Source of the DNA: Hyphomicrobiales bacterium
Lineage (GTDB): Bacteria; Pseudomonadota; Alphaproteobacteria; Rhizobiales; Rhizobiaceae
NCBI GenBank assembly: GCA_900472295.1
Contig: UCIA01000003.1
Location: 246,001 to 310,000, forward strand
Direction of reading: 5' to 3'
DNA: 64,000 nucleotides
The translations under genes were made by a program, and so were the position numbers. This document shows, piece after piece, positions 45,876 to 54,758 of the stretch (positions are counted from its first letter, which is position 1; each line of letters begins with the position of its first letter). The notes beneath the pieces are model-generated. The model saw only the letters and a program-made list of their open reading frames with translations. It was not told the origin of the DNA and did no database searches.

Positions 45876-46283
45876 TGGTTTCAGTCCCTCGCGCTTGCGC
45901 TGCGCGGCGACGAATTCCGCGCCGAAGGACAGTTTCTTCGTCGTCGGCGTGTTGGCGTCGAGCACGCGCCAAAAGGGTGCTACGTCGCTCAGCGTCATGC
46001 CGCGCTCGAGATCCTCATTGGCGGCCTCGGCGACTGTACGCAAATGATAGCCGATGGTGACCGGACATGTCACTTGCGCCCCATGCTCGATGGCGAGCGC
46101 GGTGCGCAAGGCGCGGACATCCATCTCGACACCGTTGGGGATCGTGCGAATGAAATCATCGACCTGCCTGGCCGTCGGCACCAGCATCGGCTGGCCTTCG
46201 ACGACGTCGCCCATCGTGCGCGGCGTCGGTTTCACGCCGTTGATGCCGGGCGTATTCAGCCTGTCGTTCCAGCTTTTCACCAT
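45873..46283 (-). CDS. Conserved small protein, possibly MGMT/alkyltransferase-like
   Basis: A 136-residue protein read from the ATG at 46283 after CAGGAGA. Conserved-looking parts are VPTARQVDDFIRTIPNG, TCPVTIGYHLRTVAEAANED, APFWRVLDANTPTTKKLSFG and EFVAAQRKREGL. The order resembles the methyltransferase-like ATL fold (P-x-G...PFWRVL), but no PCHR active-site motif is present, so repair activity cannot be claimed. An 11-bp inverted repeat 32 bp upstream is shared with the small gene at 46470. Confidence 0.7.
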   Translation of the reverse strand: MVKSWNDRLNTPGINGVKPTPRTMGDVVEGQPMLVPTARQVDDFIRTIPNGVEMDVRALRTALAIEHGAQVTCPVTIGYHLRTVAEAANEDLERGMTLSDVAPFWRVLDANTPTTKKLSFGAEFVAAQRKREGLKP

Positions 46284-46314
46284 TTTATGTCTCCTGACAT
46301 AGGTATGGCACGGT

Positions 46315-46340
46315 GCTCCTGACAGCATTCTGTCAGGAGC
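46315..46340. promoter_or_regulatory. Inverted-repeat operator, copy 1
   Basis: GCTCCTGACAG-CATT-CTGTCAGGAGC, a perfect 11-bp inverted repeat with a 4-nt spacer, 32 bp upstream of the gene ending at 45873. A half site CTCCTGACA also occurs at 46291. The same motif recurs at 46681. Confidence 0.75.
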
Positions 46341-46469
46341 CTTCAGCATTGTCCGCGGCGAACGCCGAAATCTTGCGGGCCGGTTCGCAGGCATCGCTGT
46401 CTGCGAGTAGTCTCAATGATCTGGGTGTGGCGGGGGCCGCAGCCAAGCATTGCCATGAAAAAAAACGCC

Positions 46470-46640
46470 TCAGATCTCGCGGATGCGTCCGCGGCCTTCG
46501 TACATATCCGGCCAGCCGATGTCCTTGCGGATATCGGCAGGCAAGGAGTTCATGAAGCGCTGGGTACGGACTTCATTGCGCATTGTGCGGATCTTGCCGA
46601 CATAGTGCTGTACGCTGTTCAAAATACCAAAGCTGTTCAT
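46470..46640 (-). CDS. DUF1127-like small protein
   Basis: A 56-residue protein read from the ATG at 46640 after GAGGAGACGG (MNSFGILNSVQHYVGKIRTM, then RFMNSLPADIRKDIGWPDMY). The segment R-x-x-x-x-L-P-x-D-I-R-K-D-I-G resembles the DUF1127 core. Function unknown. The same inverted repeat as at 46315 lies 41 bp upstream, so the two genes likely share a regulator. Confidence 0.75.
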   Translation of the reverse strand: MNSFGILNSVQHYVGKIRTMRNEVRTQRFMNSLPADIRKDIGWPDMYEGRGRIREI

Positions 46641-46680
46641 GACCGTCTCCTCTTGTTTAATGGAGACACTATCGCACACC

Positions 46681-46706
46681 CCTCCTGACAGCAGTCTGTC
46701 AGGAGG
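46681..46706. promoter_or_regulatory. Inverted-repeat operator, copy 2
   Basis: CCTCCTGACAG-CAGT-CTGTCAGGAGG, again perfect 11-bp arms with a 4-nt spacer, 41 bp upstream of the small gene 46470-46640. Ten of the eleven arm positions are identical to copy 1. Confidence 0.75.
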
Positions 46707-46825
46707 ATGTCAGGCCGCTGAAGAAAGCTGCGGTGTGATTTAAGGGCGCGCTGGAAACCGGTCTTTTGTCAGGAATGATCGGGCTGGGCGAGGCCTCTCA
46801 AGAACCGCTTTGACAGCCGGGCGCG

Positions 46826-47005
46826 ATGCTGGTCAAAAGCGGCATGACGAAACTGCTCGCCCTTGTCATCATCGGCATGATGGTCATTCAGCTGATCAAG
46901 CCGCTCGGCTGGCCGGGGCTGAAGCGGCGCGGCGATTTCTGGAAGCTGGCGCTGCTTGCCATGGCCGCCATCTCGCTGGCGGGCGTGCTGGGGCATTGGA
47001 CGTAG
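46826..47005 (+). CDS. Small two-span membrane protein
   Basis: A 59-residue protein (MLVKSGMTKLLALVIIGMMV). Two hydrophobic spans (~8-24 and ~40-56) flank a basic loop LKRRGDFWK, and the sequence ends GVLGHWT. An inner ATG at 46844 is an alternative start. It resembles short uncharacterised membrane proteins in Mesorhizobium. Convergent with the DyP operon. Confidence 0.65.
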   Translation: MLVKSGMTKLLALVIIGMMVIQLIKPLGWPGLKRRGDFWKLALLAMAAISLAGVLGHWT

Positions 47006-47020
47006 TGCACCTCTAGAGCG

Positions 47021-47048
47021 GTTCGCCGTTTCTGTGAAACGGTGAAAC
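47021..47048. terminator. Hairpin between convergent genes
   Basis: TTCGCCGTTT / AAACGGTGAA, a 10-bp stem with one wobble pair and a 5-nt loop, lying between the small membrane protein gene and the end of the DyP gene. It may serve as a terminator or be a repeat remnant. Confidence 0.55.
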
Positions 47049-47064
47049 ACTTTAGCAACTCGCG

Positions 47065-48711
47065 TCAGGTCGGGTCGACCGTGCCCATGGCGATCATGCG
47101 GATTGCAGTCATGCTCGGCACAAAGAAGTAGTCGCCGCCGCGCGTGGTCACGAATTCGGGCAGGTTCGCCGCGATGAAAACGGGTGTGGCGTTACCTGGC
47201 CCGGCCGGAATGACGTGCTTGCTGGATTCGGCCCGGTTGCCGGTCAGCGGGCAGGTGTCGTTGCCGGCTTCGAAATCCAGGCCGTAACTCATCCATTGCT
47301 GCTGGATGAATTCGAACTGCCGGAAAATGCTAGAACAGATCGCCATCATGATCACACCCTGCTCGCCGCCGGGATCGGCGTAGGGCAGGCCGCGCCGCAG
47401 GATGCGGCGGCGATTGGTGAGCGTGCTTGCCCCGTGCGTGTCGCTGAGCAGCGGGTCGAGCATGTCGCGCGGATTGGCGCGGCGAATATGGGCGCCGAAC
47501 GGACATTTGGCGCCGTCGAGATCATCGCCGTAGCGAAATCCGGTGAGCAGCTTGGCAAAGGCCGCCAGCCGTTCCTGGTGCTTGACGTCATCGCGTGGCT
47601 TGCGCAAAGCGGGGTCGATGCAATCCGCCCACTCGGCCATCAGCCGCTGGTGGTCTGCCCAAGTGGGTGCAGCCAGCAGCGGGATGCCCGACCGCCAGCG
47701 GCCGACCAGTTTGGCCGAGACAGTCTCATAGGCCTCTTCGTCGTCGGCAATGCCGGTGACCTGTTTCCACAGTGCTGCCTGCCGCCGCATCTCGGCCTCG
47801 AACCCCGGCACGTCCTGGCGCAGTTTGCGCCAGACCATGAAAGTGCCGTTGCGGGCAAAGCCGGACGGCTCGGTGGCGACCGGAAACTCTTGGCCCTCGT
47901 CGACCTGGCCGAGAATGAACTCGCCGGTCTCCAGCGCCCGCCAACTGGTTGCGGGATCGTAGAGGCCCTCAGCGATCTTGCCGGCGCCGATCACGGCGCG
48001 CGCTTCCGCGTCGGCGTGGTACTGGCCCTTGAAGACCGGATCGCTGATGCCGTCGGTGAAGCCGAAAGGTTCCTTCGGCTGCGGGACCATTGTCCCGTCG
48101 GGGCCCGGATCCATCAGCGCGGCGGAATCCTGCCAGAGCCCGGAGCCGTCGGCTCCATGCCCGGCGAGCAGTGCCACGCCGCCGTTGGACTTGTCGGCAA
48201 GCCCCCGCAGCCATGTCGTCCATTGGGCAAGTTCAGGCAGCGGCGTGCCGTCGGGATTGGCGCCGACGTTGAGAGACACCCAGGCATGGACCGGCCGAAC
48301 GCTGGCGTCGAGATGCGCGTGCCACACCGGGTCCCAATGCCTTGGCGCGCTGCCTTCGACATCGCCGAGGATGTCGGCGCGGCAGCCCATGCCGTCGATG
48401 AATTCGTCGGGCAAGAGACGCAACGTGCGTGTCGGCAGGTCGAGCGCGCGCAAGCCGAGAAAGGTGAAGCCGATGTTGAGCGTGATCGGCGGCTTGCGCA
48501 GCAGCGTGGCACCGCCGCCGCCGGCATCCGACTTTCCCCAGGGCTCGGCAGTGGTGATGCGCGGCCGGATGCCTTGCACGAAGAGGCGGCCGGCAGCGGC
48601 GTCAGCGATGGTGAAAAACAGATGACGGCTATGCGGGAACCCGAAACGGCCATAGGGGCGGTGAATATTACCCTGGATGTCGGGCAGGTCGAGCTCGATC
48701 ATCGTGCCCAC
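47065..48711 (-). CDS. DyP-type haem peroxidase
   Basis: A 548-residue protein. The hallmark GFTDG (217-221) carries the catalytic Asp220, and CPFGAHIRRANPRD (403-416) supplies the probable haem-ligand His408. RRILRRGLPY follows. Length and insertions suggest the larger C/D-type class. No Tat signal and no encapsulin-targeting tail are seen, so it should be cytosolic. It reduces peroxide while oxidising an unknown substrate. Its start overlaps the preceding gene by 13 bp. Confidence 0.93.
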   Translation of the reverse strand: MGTMIELDLPDIQGNIHRPYGRFGFPHSRHLFFTIADAAAGRLFVQGIRPRITTAEPWGKSDAGGGGATLLRKPPITLNIGFTFLGLRALDLPTRTLRLLPDEFIDGMGCRADILGDVEGSAPRHWDPVWHAHLDASVRPVHAWVSLNVGANPDGTPLPELAQWTTWLRGLADKSNGGVALLAGHGADGSGLWQDSAALMDPGPDGTMVPQPKEPFGFTDGISDPVFKGQYHADAEARAVIGAGKIAEGLYDPATSWRALETGEFILGQVDEGQEFPVATEPSGFARNGTFMVWRKLRQDVPGFEAEMRRQAALWKQVTGIADDEEAYETVSAKLVGRWRSGIPLLAAPTWADHQRLMAEWADCIDPALRKPRDDVKHQERLAAFAKLLTGFRYGDDLDGAKCPFGAHIRRANPRDMLDPLLSDTHGASTLTNRRRILRRGLPYADPGGEQGVIMMAICSSIFRQFEFIQQQWMSYGLDFEAGNDTCPLTGNRAESSKHVIPAGPGNATPVFIAANLPEFVTTRGGDYFFVPSMTAIRMIAMGTVDPT

Positions 48712-49730
48712 TCCGCTGCCGGTGCCCGGATTTCACCGGGCTGCTGCGTGGGCGCCGCTGCGTCTTCCGGTCTTGTTGCGCCGAGGAAGGCGCCGAAGCG
48801 GGCGTGAAGGGCTGCGTCGTCGAGCCCCTGCGCCTCGATGGCGAAACGGGTGAAGTGCTGCTGGATGAACAGCGACTTCAGCACCGAGGGCAAGTCGGAG
48901 CCGGGCGCGGTTGGGAAAGGCGTCATGCCCTGGCGGAAGATCCTGCGATACAGGCCCCAGGCCGCCAGCAGTGCAAGCAGGATCAGCAATGGCACCACGA
49001 CGACGCCCCATGTGGCGGCGGAAGCAATCCATTGCGCAAAAGCGTTGCGAAGGCCAAACACCGCGAAGACGCCATGCAGAAGCAGCACAGCGAACCACAG
49101 CACAGTCGCGCCGGCGGCGGCGATGCCAACCGGCTTCAGCGCGCCGAGCGCCAGGGTCTTGCCTTTGACGTCGAGCCCGTCCGGCCAATAGTCGTTGAAC
49201 GGCATCGTCGTCTCGATCTGGCAGCGCTTGATATAAGCGTAAAAACCGTCCGCGGAATCAATGCCGTCGAAGCCGACACAATGGCCGAAGATGATCACCA
49301 GATCGCGCTTCATCGTCGCCCACAATTGATCGGTGTAGGCGCGCAGCGCATCGCCGTCGGCCTGTGCGTCGATGTCGGCGGCAAACAGCAGAAAAGGTGT
49401 GCCCAGCTGATCGACGGGCTGCGGCGCGAGCGGATTGACGGAGCGCACGGCGCTGACCAGCGCATCGCCCGACATGCGGCCGTTGAAGGCCGGCCCGTGG
49501 ATGATGACGAAGCGGGCGAGGTGGTTCAAATTGTTGAGCGAAAAGGGCGAGGGCTTTGCATTTGGCGGTGTTTCCGCCGTCTGCTTGCCGGTGGGCAGCA
49601 AGGCCAGCTTCTGCGCCAGCAGTTGCCGGTGCGAGCGCGAACGGCCGATCTCATCAGGGTCGATCATGATGTCGACCCGGATGGGGGCGAGGACCGTCAG
49701 GAAATAGTGGCCGCCGTCAAGGTTTGGCAT
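48699..49730 (-). CDS. DyP-operon membrane protein, paralogous to its neighbour
   Basis: A 343-residue protein. The N-terminal ~190 residues are soluble, with LNHLARFVIIHG, TPFLLFAADIDAQADGDALR and DGFYAYIKRCQIETTMPFND. Two membrane spans lie at ~198-222 and ~232-258, followed by a ~80-residue tail. The soluble part resembles the protein encoded just upstream (49717-50388) in order and spacing of motifs. It overlaps the upstream gene by 14 bp and the DyP gene by 13 bp. I know no function; a role with the peroxidase is inferred from the overlaps. Confidence 0.8.
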   Translation of the reverse strand: MPNLDGGHYFLTVLAPIRVDIMIDPDEIGRSRSHRQLLAQKLALLPTGKQTAETPPNAKPSPFSLNNLNHLARFVIIHGPAFNGRMSGDALVSAVRSVNPLAPQPVDQLGTPFLLFAADIDAQADGDALRAYTDQLWATMKRDLVIIFGHCVGFDGIDSADGFYAYIKRCQIETTMPFNDYWPDGLDVKGKTLALGALKPVGIAAAGATVLWFAVLLLHGVFAVFGLRNAFAQWIASAATWGVVVVPLLILLALLAAWGLYRRIFRQGMTPFPTAPGSDLPSVLKSLFIQQHFTRFAIEAQGLDDAALHARFGAFLGATRPEDAAAPTQQPGEIRAPAAEWAR

Positions 49731-50388
49731 TGGCGGCCCGCTTCTTGTCCAGCATGTCGATGAATTCGTTGCGCGCCTTGTCGGCCTTGCGTGTCGCCAC
49801 CGAGGCGATCGGCGCGTAACCTGGCGACGCCAGCGAGTTGGCCAGGCGACCTAGCGCCTTCCTGTAGGCTTGCGCGAAGGCTTTCGGGTCACCGCCGGCA
49901 TGAAGCTCGGCAAGCTTCTGCACTTCGCCGCGCACCCGCAGCGCCGCCTTGATGTCGCGCTGCGCGGCGCCCGGCGTGGCGTTGTAGTAATAGTTGGTAT
50001 GGATCTGGTTGGCGCCGATATAGGCCTTGAAGGTCGAGATCGGGATCGAATGCGGGTATTTGGTGCTGGCATACCAGAACATGTCCAGACCGCTCGGAAT
50101 GCCGTCGGCAAAGGCGTCGATATACTGGTCCCAGGTGCCGTTGAAGTTGGACATGAACAGCATGTAGTCATTCTTCAGGACTTGCCTGCCCTGGCCGAGA
50201 TCCGGCCATTGATCGCGCCGGATGATGACCCAGCGCGCGAAATGAATGAGTTTCAGTCCAAGCAGGCCCGATAGCTGCGCCGGTGCGGCGCGCGCCACCA
50301 TGAAGATCAAGTGCTGGATCCGCCCGCGCCAAGGCCGCATCGGCGTCAGCACATTCATTGCATATGCTTTGCCGGCAATGTTCGACAT
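49717..50388 (-). CDS. DyP-operon protein of unknown function
   Basis: A 223-residue protein, first gene of the overlapping three-gene operon. Its core LIHFARWVIIRRDQ, DYMLFMSNFNGTWDQYIDAF and STFKAYIGANQIHTNYYYNA matches the layout of the neighbouring 343-residue protein, but it has no membrane spans. The C-terminal ~70 residues are basic and helical. No catalytic motif recognised. The pair may be a substrate- or membrane-binding complex for the peroxidase. Confidence 0.8.
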   Translation of the reverse strand: MSNIAGKAYAMNVLTPMRPWRGRIQHLIFMVARAAPAQLSGLLGLKLIHFARWVIIRRDQWPDLGQGRQVLKNDYMLFMSNFNGTWDQYIDAFADGIPSGLDMFWYASTKYPHSIPISTFKAYIGANQIHTNYYYNATPGAAQRDIKAALRVRGEVQKLAELHAGGDPKAFAQAYRKALGRLANSLASPGYAPIASVATRKADKARNEFIDMLDKKRAANAKP

Positions 50389-50592
50389 GCCACATCATCC
50401 CCGCCCGGTTGCAGAATGACCCAGCAGCAGTGAATCCGCAAGACGGCATTGTCAAAGCAATGCAGGGACAACTGACTTTGTGCCTTGAGGACTTCAGATA
50501 TCCTTGCCGCGATCCGCCGCTAGCCGGTCTTACTCGACAGTATTTCGGAAATAATTCCAGCCGGCGTCTCTGTCCGCTGCCAAATCGCAGGG

Positions 50593-51306
50593 TTAGTCAG
50601 CCAGGACCCAGCCGGCGAGATGTTCGGCCCAGGCGCGGTAACCCGCTTCCGAGGCATGGAAGCCGTCGGAGGCAAAGCCGGCCTCCGGGTTGGTGATTGG
50701 CAGCCGCGGCGCCGGCACCGCGCCGCGCTCGAAACAAAGGCGCTCGCCCATGCGGTTCATCGCGGTGGCGCGGATCTCCAGGATCTTGCCCAGCAGTGGC
50801 GGCATGGCCGGCGCGCGGGTGAACTCCAGCACCGGCGACCAGACGACACGGGCCTCCGGCCATTTGGCGCGCAATGCGTAAAGCAGGCCGCCGAACTCCT
50901 TCTTGAAGCGCGGCACCGAATGGAAATTCTTGGTGTCGTTGGTGCCGATGGCCAGCACGATATGCGTCCACCGGTCGGCCGACAGATTGGGCAGGACGTG
51001 GTCGCGGATCTGGCCCGATGTTGCCGAGTTGAAGCCGGCGGCGCGCCAGCGCACGGCAAGGCCGGTGCGTTTTGCGATCAACATGGCAAGCTGCGCGGCC
51101 AGCCCGTCCTCGGAATTGCCGATGCCGACCGAGGCGGCGGAGGAATCGCCCAGCACCAGCAGCGAGATCGCCGGCGGCTTGCCCGAGATCTCATGCATGA
51201 CCGGCCCCTGCGCCGGCAGCATGCGGGTGGTGCGGCGGCGTACGCCAAGCCCCTGCCAGATGTAGACGGGGTAGGCGAGCCAGGTGAGAAGGGCGGGGAA
51301 GCGCAT
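50593..51306 (-). CDS. SGNH/GDSL-family hydrolase
   Basis: A 237-residue protein. The blocks are GDSSAASVG (nucleophile Ser), a Gly/Asn block near RAAGFNSATSG, AIGTNDTKNF (Asn), and SDGFHASEAGYRAWAEHL with the Asp-x-x-His pair. These are the four SGNH blocks, so it is an esterase or acylhydrolase. A hydrophobic N-terminus (LLTWLAYPVYIWQGLG) suggests membrane attachment. Substrate unknown. Upstream lies the DUF899 gene on the same strand, 63 bp away. Confidence 0.88.
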   Translation of the reverse strand: MRFPALLTWLAYPVYIWQGLGVRRRTTRMLPAQGPVMHEISGKPPAISLLVLGDSSAASVGIGNSEDGLAAQLAMLIAKRTGLAVRWRAAGFNSATSGQIRDHVLPNLSADRWTHIVLAIGTNDTKNFHSVPRFKKEFGGLLYALRAKWPEARVVWSPVLEFTRAPAMPPLLGKILEIRATAMNRMGERLCFERGAVPAPRLPITNPEAGFASDGFHASEAGYRAWAEHLAGWVLAD

Positions 51307-51369
51307 GACTTTACCGTTTAAAGATCAGCGGCAGCCTTAGCGCATGTTTCGCCCGAGGTGAACGCGCGT

Positions 51370-52110
51370 CTAGTCGCAGCAACTCTCCTTACCCGTCTGC
51401 CTGTCCTGATACTCGTCATGCAGCCGCACCCAGTCCATCAGGCTCTGATAGGAGCCATTTTCGTTGCGGCCCTTCGGCGTCATATCGAGATAGTCGTAAG
51501 TGCCGATCTGCGCCTCGCCACCACGGGCGCGCGACGTGAAGGTGAGGAAGATGTCGCCATTCTCGTCCTTGTAGAAAACGCTGGTGCCGGGAAGGTCCTT
51601 CGATGTCCTCGGTCGCGTCTCGAAATTGTAGGTGGTGTCGCCGGCAGCGATCTGCCTGTCGGTGAAGGAGACCTGCATGTCGAAGTTGAAATCCGAGGCA
51701 TAGGACGACACCCAGTCGAATTTCCAGCCCATGCGCTGCTTGTAGGGCAACAGCTCCGCCAGCGGGGCGCGTCCAATCACCACCAGCGACACGTCGTGAT
51801 GCCTGAGATGCTGGTTGGCGCCGTCTATATGGTCGGCAAGGAACGAGCAGCCTTCGCAGCGGTGATCCGACCCAGGCGTCATCATGAAGTGGTAGATGAT
51901 GAGCTGACTGTTGGCGCCGAACAGTCCAGCCAGGTTCTTTGGGCCTTGCTCGGTCTCGAAGACATAGTCCTTGCGGATCTTCATCCACGGCAGTTCACGC
52001 CGTTCTGCCGCGACGCGCTCGCGAAACCGCGTCAGTTCCTTCTCGCGCGCCAGATGCGCCCTGTGCGCCTCAAACCAGTCTTCGCGCGAAACCACCTTGT
52101 TGCGTGTCAT
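51370..52110 (-). CDS. DUF899 thioredoxin-like protein
   Basis: A 246-residue protein read from the ATG at 52110 after AGGGAGA (MTRNKVVSREDWFEAHRAHL). It has the DUF899 features LAREKELTRFRERVAAERRELPW, FMMTPGSDHRCEGCSFLADH and ELLPYKQRMGWKFDWVSSYA. The family has a thioredoxin-like fold without a confirmed reaction. The tail ends KESCCD, with a vicinal cysteine pair. A hairpin precedes it at 52129. Confidence 0.9.
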   Translation of the reverse strand: MTRNKVVSREDWFEAHRAHLAREKELTRFRERVAAERRELPWMKIRKDYVFETEQGPKNLAGLFGANSQLIIYHFMMTPGSDHRCEGCSFLADHIDGANQHLRHHDVSLVVIGRAPLAELLPYKQRMGWKFDWVSSYASDFNFDMQVSFTDRQIAAGDTTYNFETRPRTSKDLPGTSVFYKDENGDIFLTFTSRARGGEAQIGTYDYLDMTPKGRNENGSYQSLMDWVRLHDEYQDRQTGKESCCD

Positions 52111-52128
52111 GAATTTCTCCCTGTCTGT

Positions 52129-52150
52129 CATCCCAAGGACGTTTGGGATG
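52129..52150. promoter_or_regulatory. Inverted repeat upstream of DUF899 gene
   Basis: CATCCCAA / TTGGGATG, a perfect 8-bp inverted repeat with a 6-nt spacer, 18 bp upstream of the DUF899 ATG. It could be an operator or leader hairpin. Confidence 0.4.
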
Positions 52151-52233
52151 GGCAGGAACCGACATCGCCAGCGGTTTTTTGCCGAAAGGGAAATAAGAAC
52201 GCTGACGTCCGATCCCAAGACCGGGCTCGCCAT

Positions 52234-52264
52234 AAACAAAAACCCGGGCGCATCGGCCCGGGTT
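52234..52264 (-). terminator. Intrinsic terminator of the aldolase gene
   Basis: AACCCGGGC / GCCCGGGTT, a perfect 9-bp stem with a 6-nt loop. On the minus strand it ends in TTTTTGTTT, 24 bp after the aldolase stop. Confidence 0.9.
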
Positions 52265-52287
52265 GTATGACAATGGAGGGACTGCGC

Positions 52288-53313
52288 TCAGGCGGCCTGT
52301 TCGAGGCCCGCCTTCCATTTCCCCAGCGCCGCCAGATGGTTCATATGGGCTCGGTGGGTGAAGGCGGCCTGGCCGGCGGCGACATTGGCAGCCTTGCCGC
52401 CCCAGGCCTTTTGCGGAGCGGCCTGCAAAGCGCGGCCGTAGGAGAAGGTCAGCTTCCACGGATGCGGGCCGATGGCGTTGATGGCGTTGAGATTGGCGGT
52501 CGCCTCCTCGTCCGACTGGCCGCCGGAGAGGAAGGCGATGCCCGGCACCGCCGCCGGCACCGTCTCGCGGAACAGCTTGATCGTCTTCTCGGCGATTTCC
52601 TCACGGCTGTCGGTCTTGCCCGACTTCTTGCCCGAAATGACCATGTTGGGCTTCAGGATGGTGCCTTCAAGCATGACGCCGGCCGCATAAAGCTCGTCAT
52701 AGAGTTTGACCAGCGTCGCCTTGGAGATCTCGTAGCAAGTGTCGATCGAATGGGCGCCGTCCATCAGCACTTCCGGCTCGACGATCGGCACGATGCCGGC
52801 TTCCTGGCAAAGGCCGGCATAACGGGCCAGCGCATGGGTGTTGGAGGCAATCGAATTGGCCGAGGGCACGCCCTTGCCGGTGTCGATGTCGATCACCGCA
52901 CGCCATTTGGCGAAGCGGGCGCCGAGCTTGTAATAGTCGGCGAGGCGCTCGCGCAAGCCGTCGAGGCCTTCGGTGACGGTGTCGCCGGGAAAGCCGGCCA
53001 GCGGCTTGGCGCCGGCGTCGACCTTGATGCCGGGAATGGCGCCGGCGGCCTTGATGATGTCGACCAGCGGCGTGCCGTCGGCGGCCTTCTGGCGGATGGT
53101 CTCGTCATAGAGGATGACGCCGGATATGTATTTGGTCATCGCATCCTTGGCGCGGAACATCATCTCGCGATAGTCGCGGCGGCTATCGGCTGTTGACTCG
53201 ACGCCGATGACATCGAAGCGCTTCTTGATGGTGCCGGAACTTTCGTCGGCGGCCAAAAGGCCCCTGCCATTGGCTACGATCGCGGCGGCAATATCTTCGA
53301 GACGTTCGCTCAT
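52288..53313 (-). CDS. Class I fructose-bisphosphate aldolase
   Basis: A 341-residue Schiff-base aldolase of the eukaryote-like class I type, starting MSERLEDIAAAIVANGRGLL and including LLAADESSGTIKKRF, VPIVEPEVLMDG, EGTILKPNMVISGKKS (Schiff-base Lys region) and FLSGGQSDEEATANLNAIN. It splits fructose-1,6-bisphosphate. It is last in the tkt-gap-antiporter-pgk-aldolase series. Confidence 0.95.
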   Translation of the reverse strand: MSERLEDIAAAIVANGRGLLAADESSGTIKKRFDVIGVESTADSRRDYREMMFRAKDAMTKYISGVILYDETIRQKAADGTPLVDIIKAAGAIPGIKVDAGAKPLAGFPGDTVTEGLDGLRERLADYYKLGARFAKWRAVIDIDTGKGVPSANSIASNTHALARYAGLCQEAGIVPIVEPEVLMDGAHSIDTCYEISKATLVKLYDELYAAGVMLEGTILKPNMVISGKKSGKTDSREEIAEKTIKLFRETVPAAVPGIAFLSGGQSDEEATANLNAINAIGPHPWKLTFSYGRALQAAPQKAWGGKAANVAAGQAAFTHRAHMNHLAALGKWKAGLEQAA

Positions 53314-53398
53314 GTCGGTTCTCCTGACGGGGTTGTTCCGCGCTTAACGGAAGTCTACCGCCAAAGGAATGGCATCGGAAAGCTCGAATCGATTGAAA

Positions 53399-53427
53399 GT
53401 GCCGGGCGCCTTGCCAGCTCCCGGCAA
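53399..53427 (-). terminator. Possible terminator of pgk
   Basis: TGCCGGG / CCCGGCA with an inner partly paired loop, located 11 bp after the pgk stop on the minus strand. Downstream T content is modest. Confidence 0.5.
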
Positions 53428-53437
53428 GTTGAAGATC

Positions 53438-54634
53438 TCAGCGCTTCAGCACGTCGACGCCGGGCAGCGGCTTGCCTTCCATCCACTCCAGAAAAGCGCC
53501 ACCGGCAGTCGAGACATAGGTGAAATCGTCGGCGACGCCGGCATGATTGAGCGCGGCCACGGTATCGCCGCCGCCGGCGACCGAAACCAGCTTGCCGGCC
53601 CTGGTGCGGGCTGCCGCGTGCTTGGCCGCAGCCACCGTTGCATGGTCGAAAGGCTCGATTTCGAAGGCGCCGAGCGGGCCGTTCCAGACCAGCGTCGCGG
53701 CGCGGTCGATCCATTCGCCGATCGCCTCCACGGTCTTTTCGCCGACATCAAGGATCATGCCGTCGGCCGGCACATCCGAAATGGCAACGGTCTCGCTGGC
53801 CGCCCCCGCCTTGAATTCCCTGGCGACGACGCCGTCGACCGGCAGGATGATGGCGCAGCCGGCTTCGGCGGCCTCGATCATGATCTGCTTGGCAGTTGGA
53901 GCCAGGTCATGCTCGCATAGCGACTTGCCGACAGCGGTGCCGCGCGCGGCGAGGAAGGTGTTGGCCATGCCGCCGCCGATCACCAGCGCGTCGACCTTCT
54001 TCACCAGGTTCATCAACAGGTCGATCTTGGTCGACACCTTGGCGCCGCCGACAATGGCGACGACCGGACGGACCGGATTGCCGAGGCCTTTCTCCAGTGC
54101 CTCGAGCTCAGCCTGCATGGTGCGGCCGGCAAAGGACGGCAACAACCGCGCCAGCCCTTCGGTCGAGGAGTGCGCCCGGTGGGCAGCGGAAAAGGCGTCG
54201 TTGACGAAGATGTCGCCATTGGCGGCGAGCCGCTCGGTGAAATCAGGATCGTTCTTTTCCTCGGTCTTGTAGAAGCGGGTGTTTTCGAGCAGCAGCACGT
54301 CGCCCTTGTTCATGGCGGCGACAGCGCTTCCGGCCGTGTCGCCGACGCAGTCGCTGGCGAAGCCGACGGGGCGGCCAAGCACCTCGGCCGTGGCTTTGGC
54401 GATCGGCTCCAGCGAGAATTCGGGCGAGGGGCCATCCTTGGGCCGGCCGAAATGGGCAAGCAGGATGACCTTGGCACCCTTGCCGGACAATTCGGCGATG
54501 GTCGGCGCGATGCGTTCGATGCGGGTGGCGTCGGTGACCTTGCCGTCGGCGACGGGCACGTTGAGGTCGACCCGAACCAGCACGCGCTTGCCGCTGATAT
54601 TGCCGATATCGTCGAGTGTCTTGAAGGCGGCCAT
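53438..54634 (-). CDS. pgk: Phosphoglycerate kinase
   Basis: A 398-residue kinase read from the ATG at 54634 ([27 protein letters not shown]), the normal length. [44 protein letters not shown] and [13 protein letters not shown] are all family hallmarks. It transfers phosphate from 1,3-bisphosphoglycerate to ADP. The frame is open further upstream to 54991, inside the antiporter gene, but has no coding resemblance there. Confidence 0.97.
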   Translation of the reverse strand: MAAFKTLDDIGNISGKRVLVRVDLNVPVADGKVTDATRIERIAPTIAELSGKGAKVILLAHFGRPKDGPSPEFSLEPIAKATAEVLGRPVGFASDCVGDTAGSAVAAMNKGDVLLLENTRFYKTEEKNDPDFTERLAANGDIFVNDAFSAAHRAHSSTEGLARLLPSFAGRTMQAELEALEKGLGNPVRPVVAIVGGAKVSTKIDLLMNLVKKVDALVIGGGMANTFLAARGTAVGKSLCEHDLAPTAKQIMIEAAEAGCAIILPVDGVVAREFKAGAASETVAISDVPADGMILDVGEKTVEAIGEWIDRAATLVWNGPLGAFEIEPFDHATVAAAKHAAARTRAGKLVSVAGGGDTVAALNHAGVADDFTYVSTAGGAFLEWMEGKPLPGVDVLKR

Positions 54635-54758
54635 GCCGAGTCCTTTCCGTGGAAAATCGCCGGGACCATACCTCGCATCAATGACGATGCAAGGCTTGAG
54701 CTTGGGCGGGAGTGAAAATTTGAGCGCGAGGTGAAGAGCAGCGCGGACGATCGCCTTG

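Noticed and set aside
45873..46283. Active O6-alkylguanine DNA methyltransferase
   Set aside because: It has a PFWRVL segment but lacks the PCHR active-site motif, and the only cysteine seen is in TCPVT; repair activity cannot be claimed.
51358..53196. A 612-codon plus-strand frame opposite DUF899 and aldolase
   Set aside because: The opposite strand encodes both proteins clearly.
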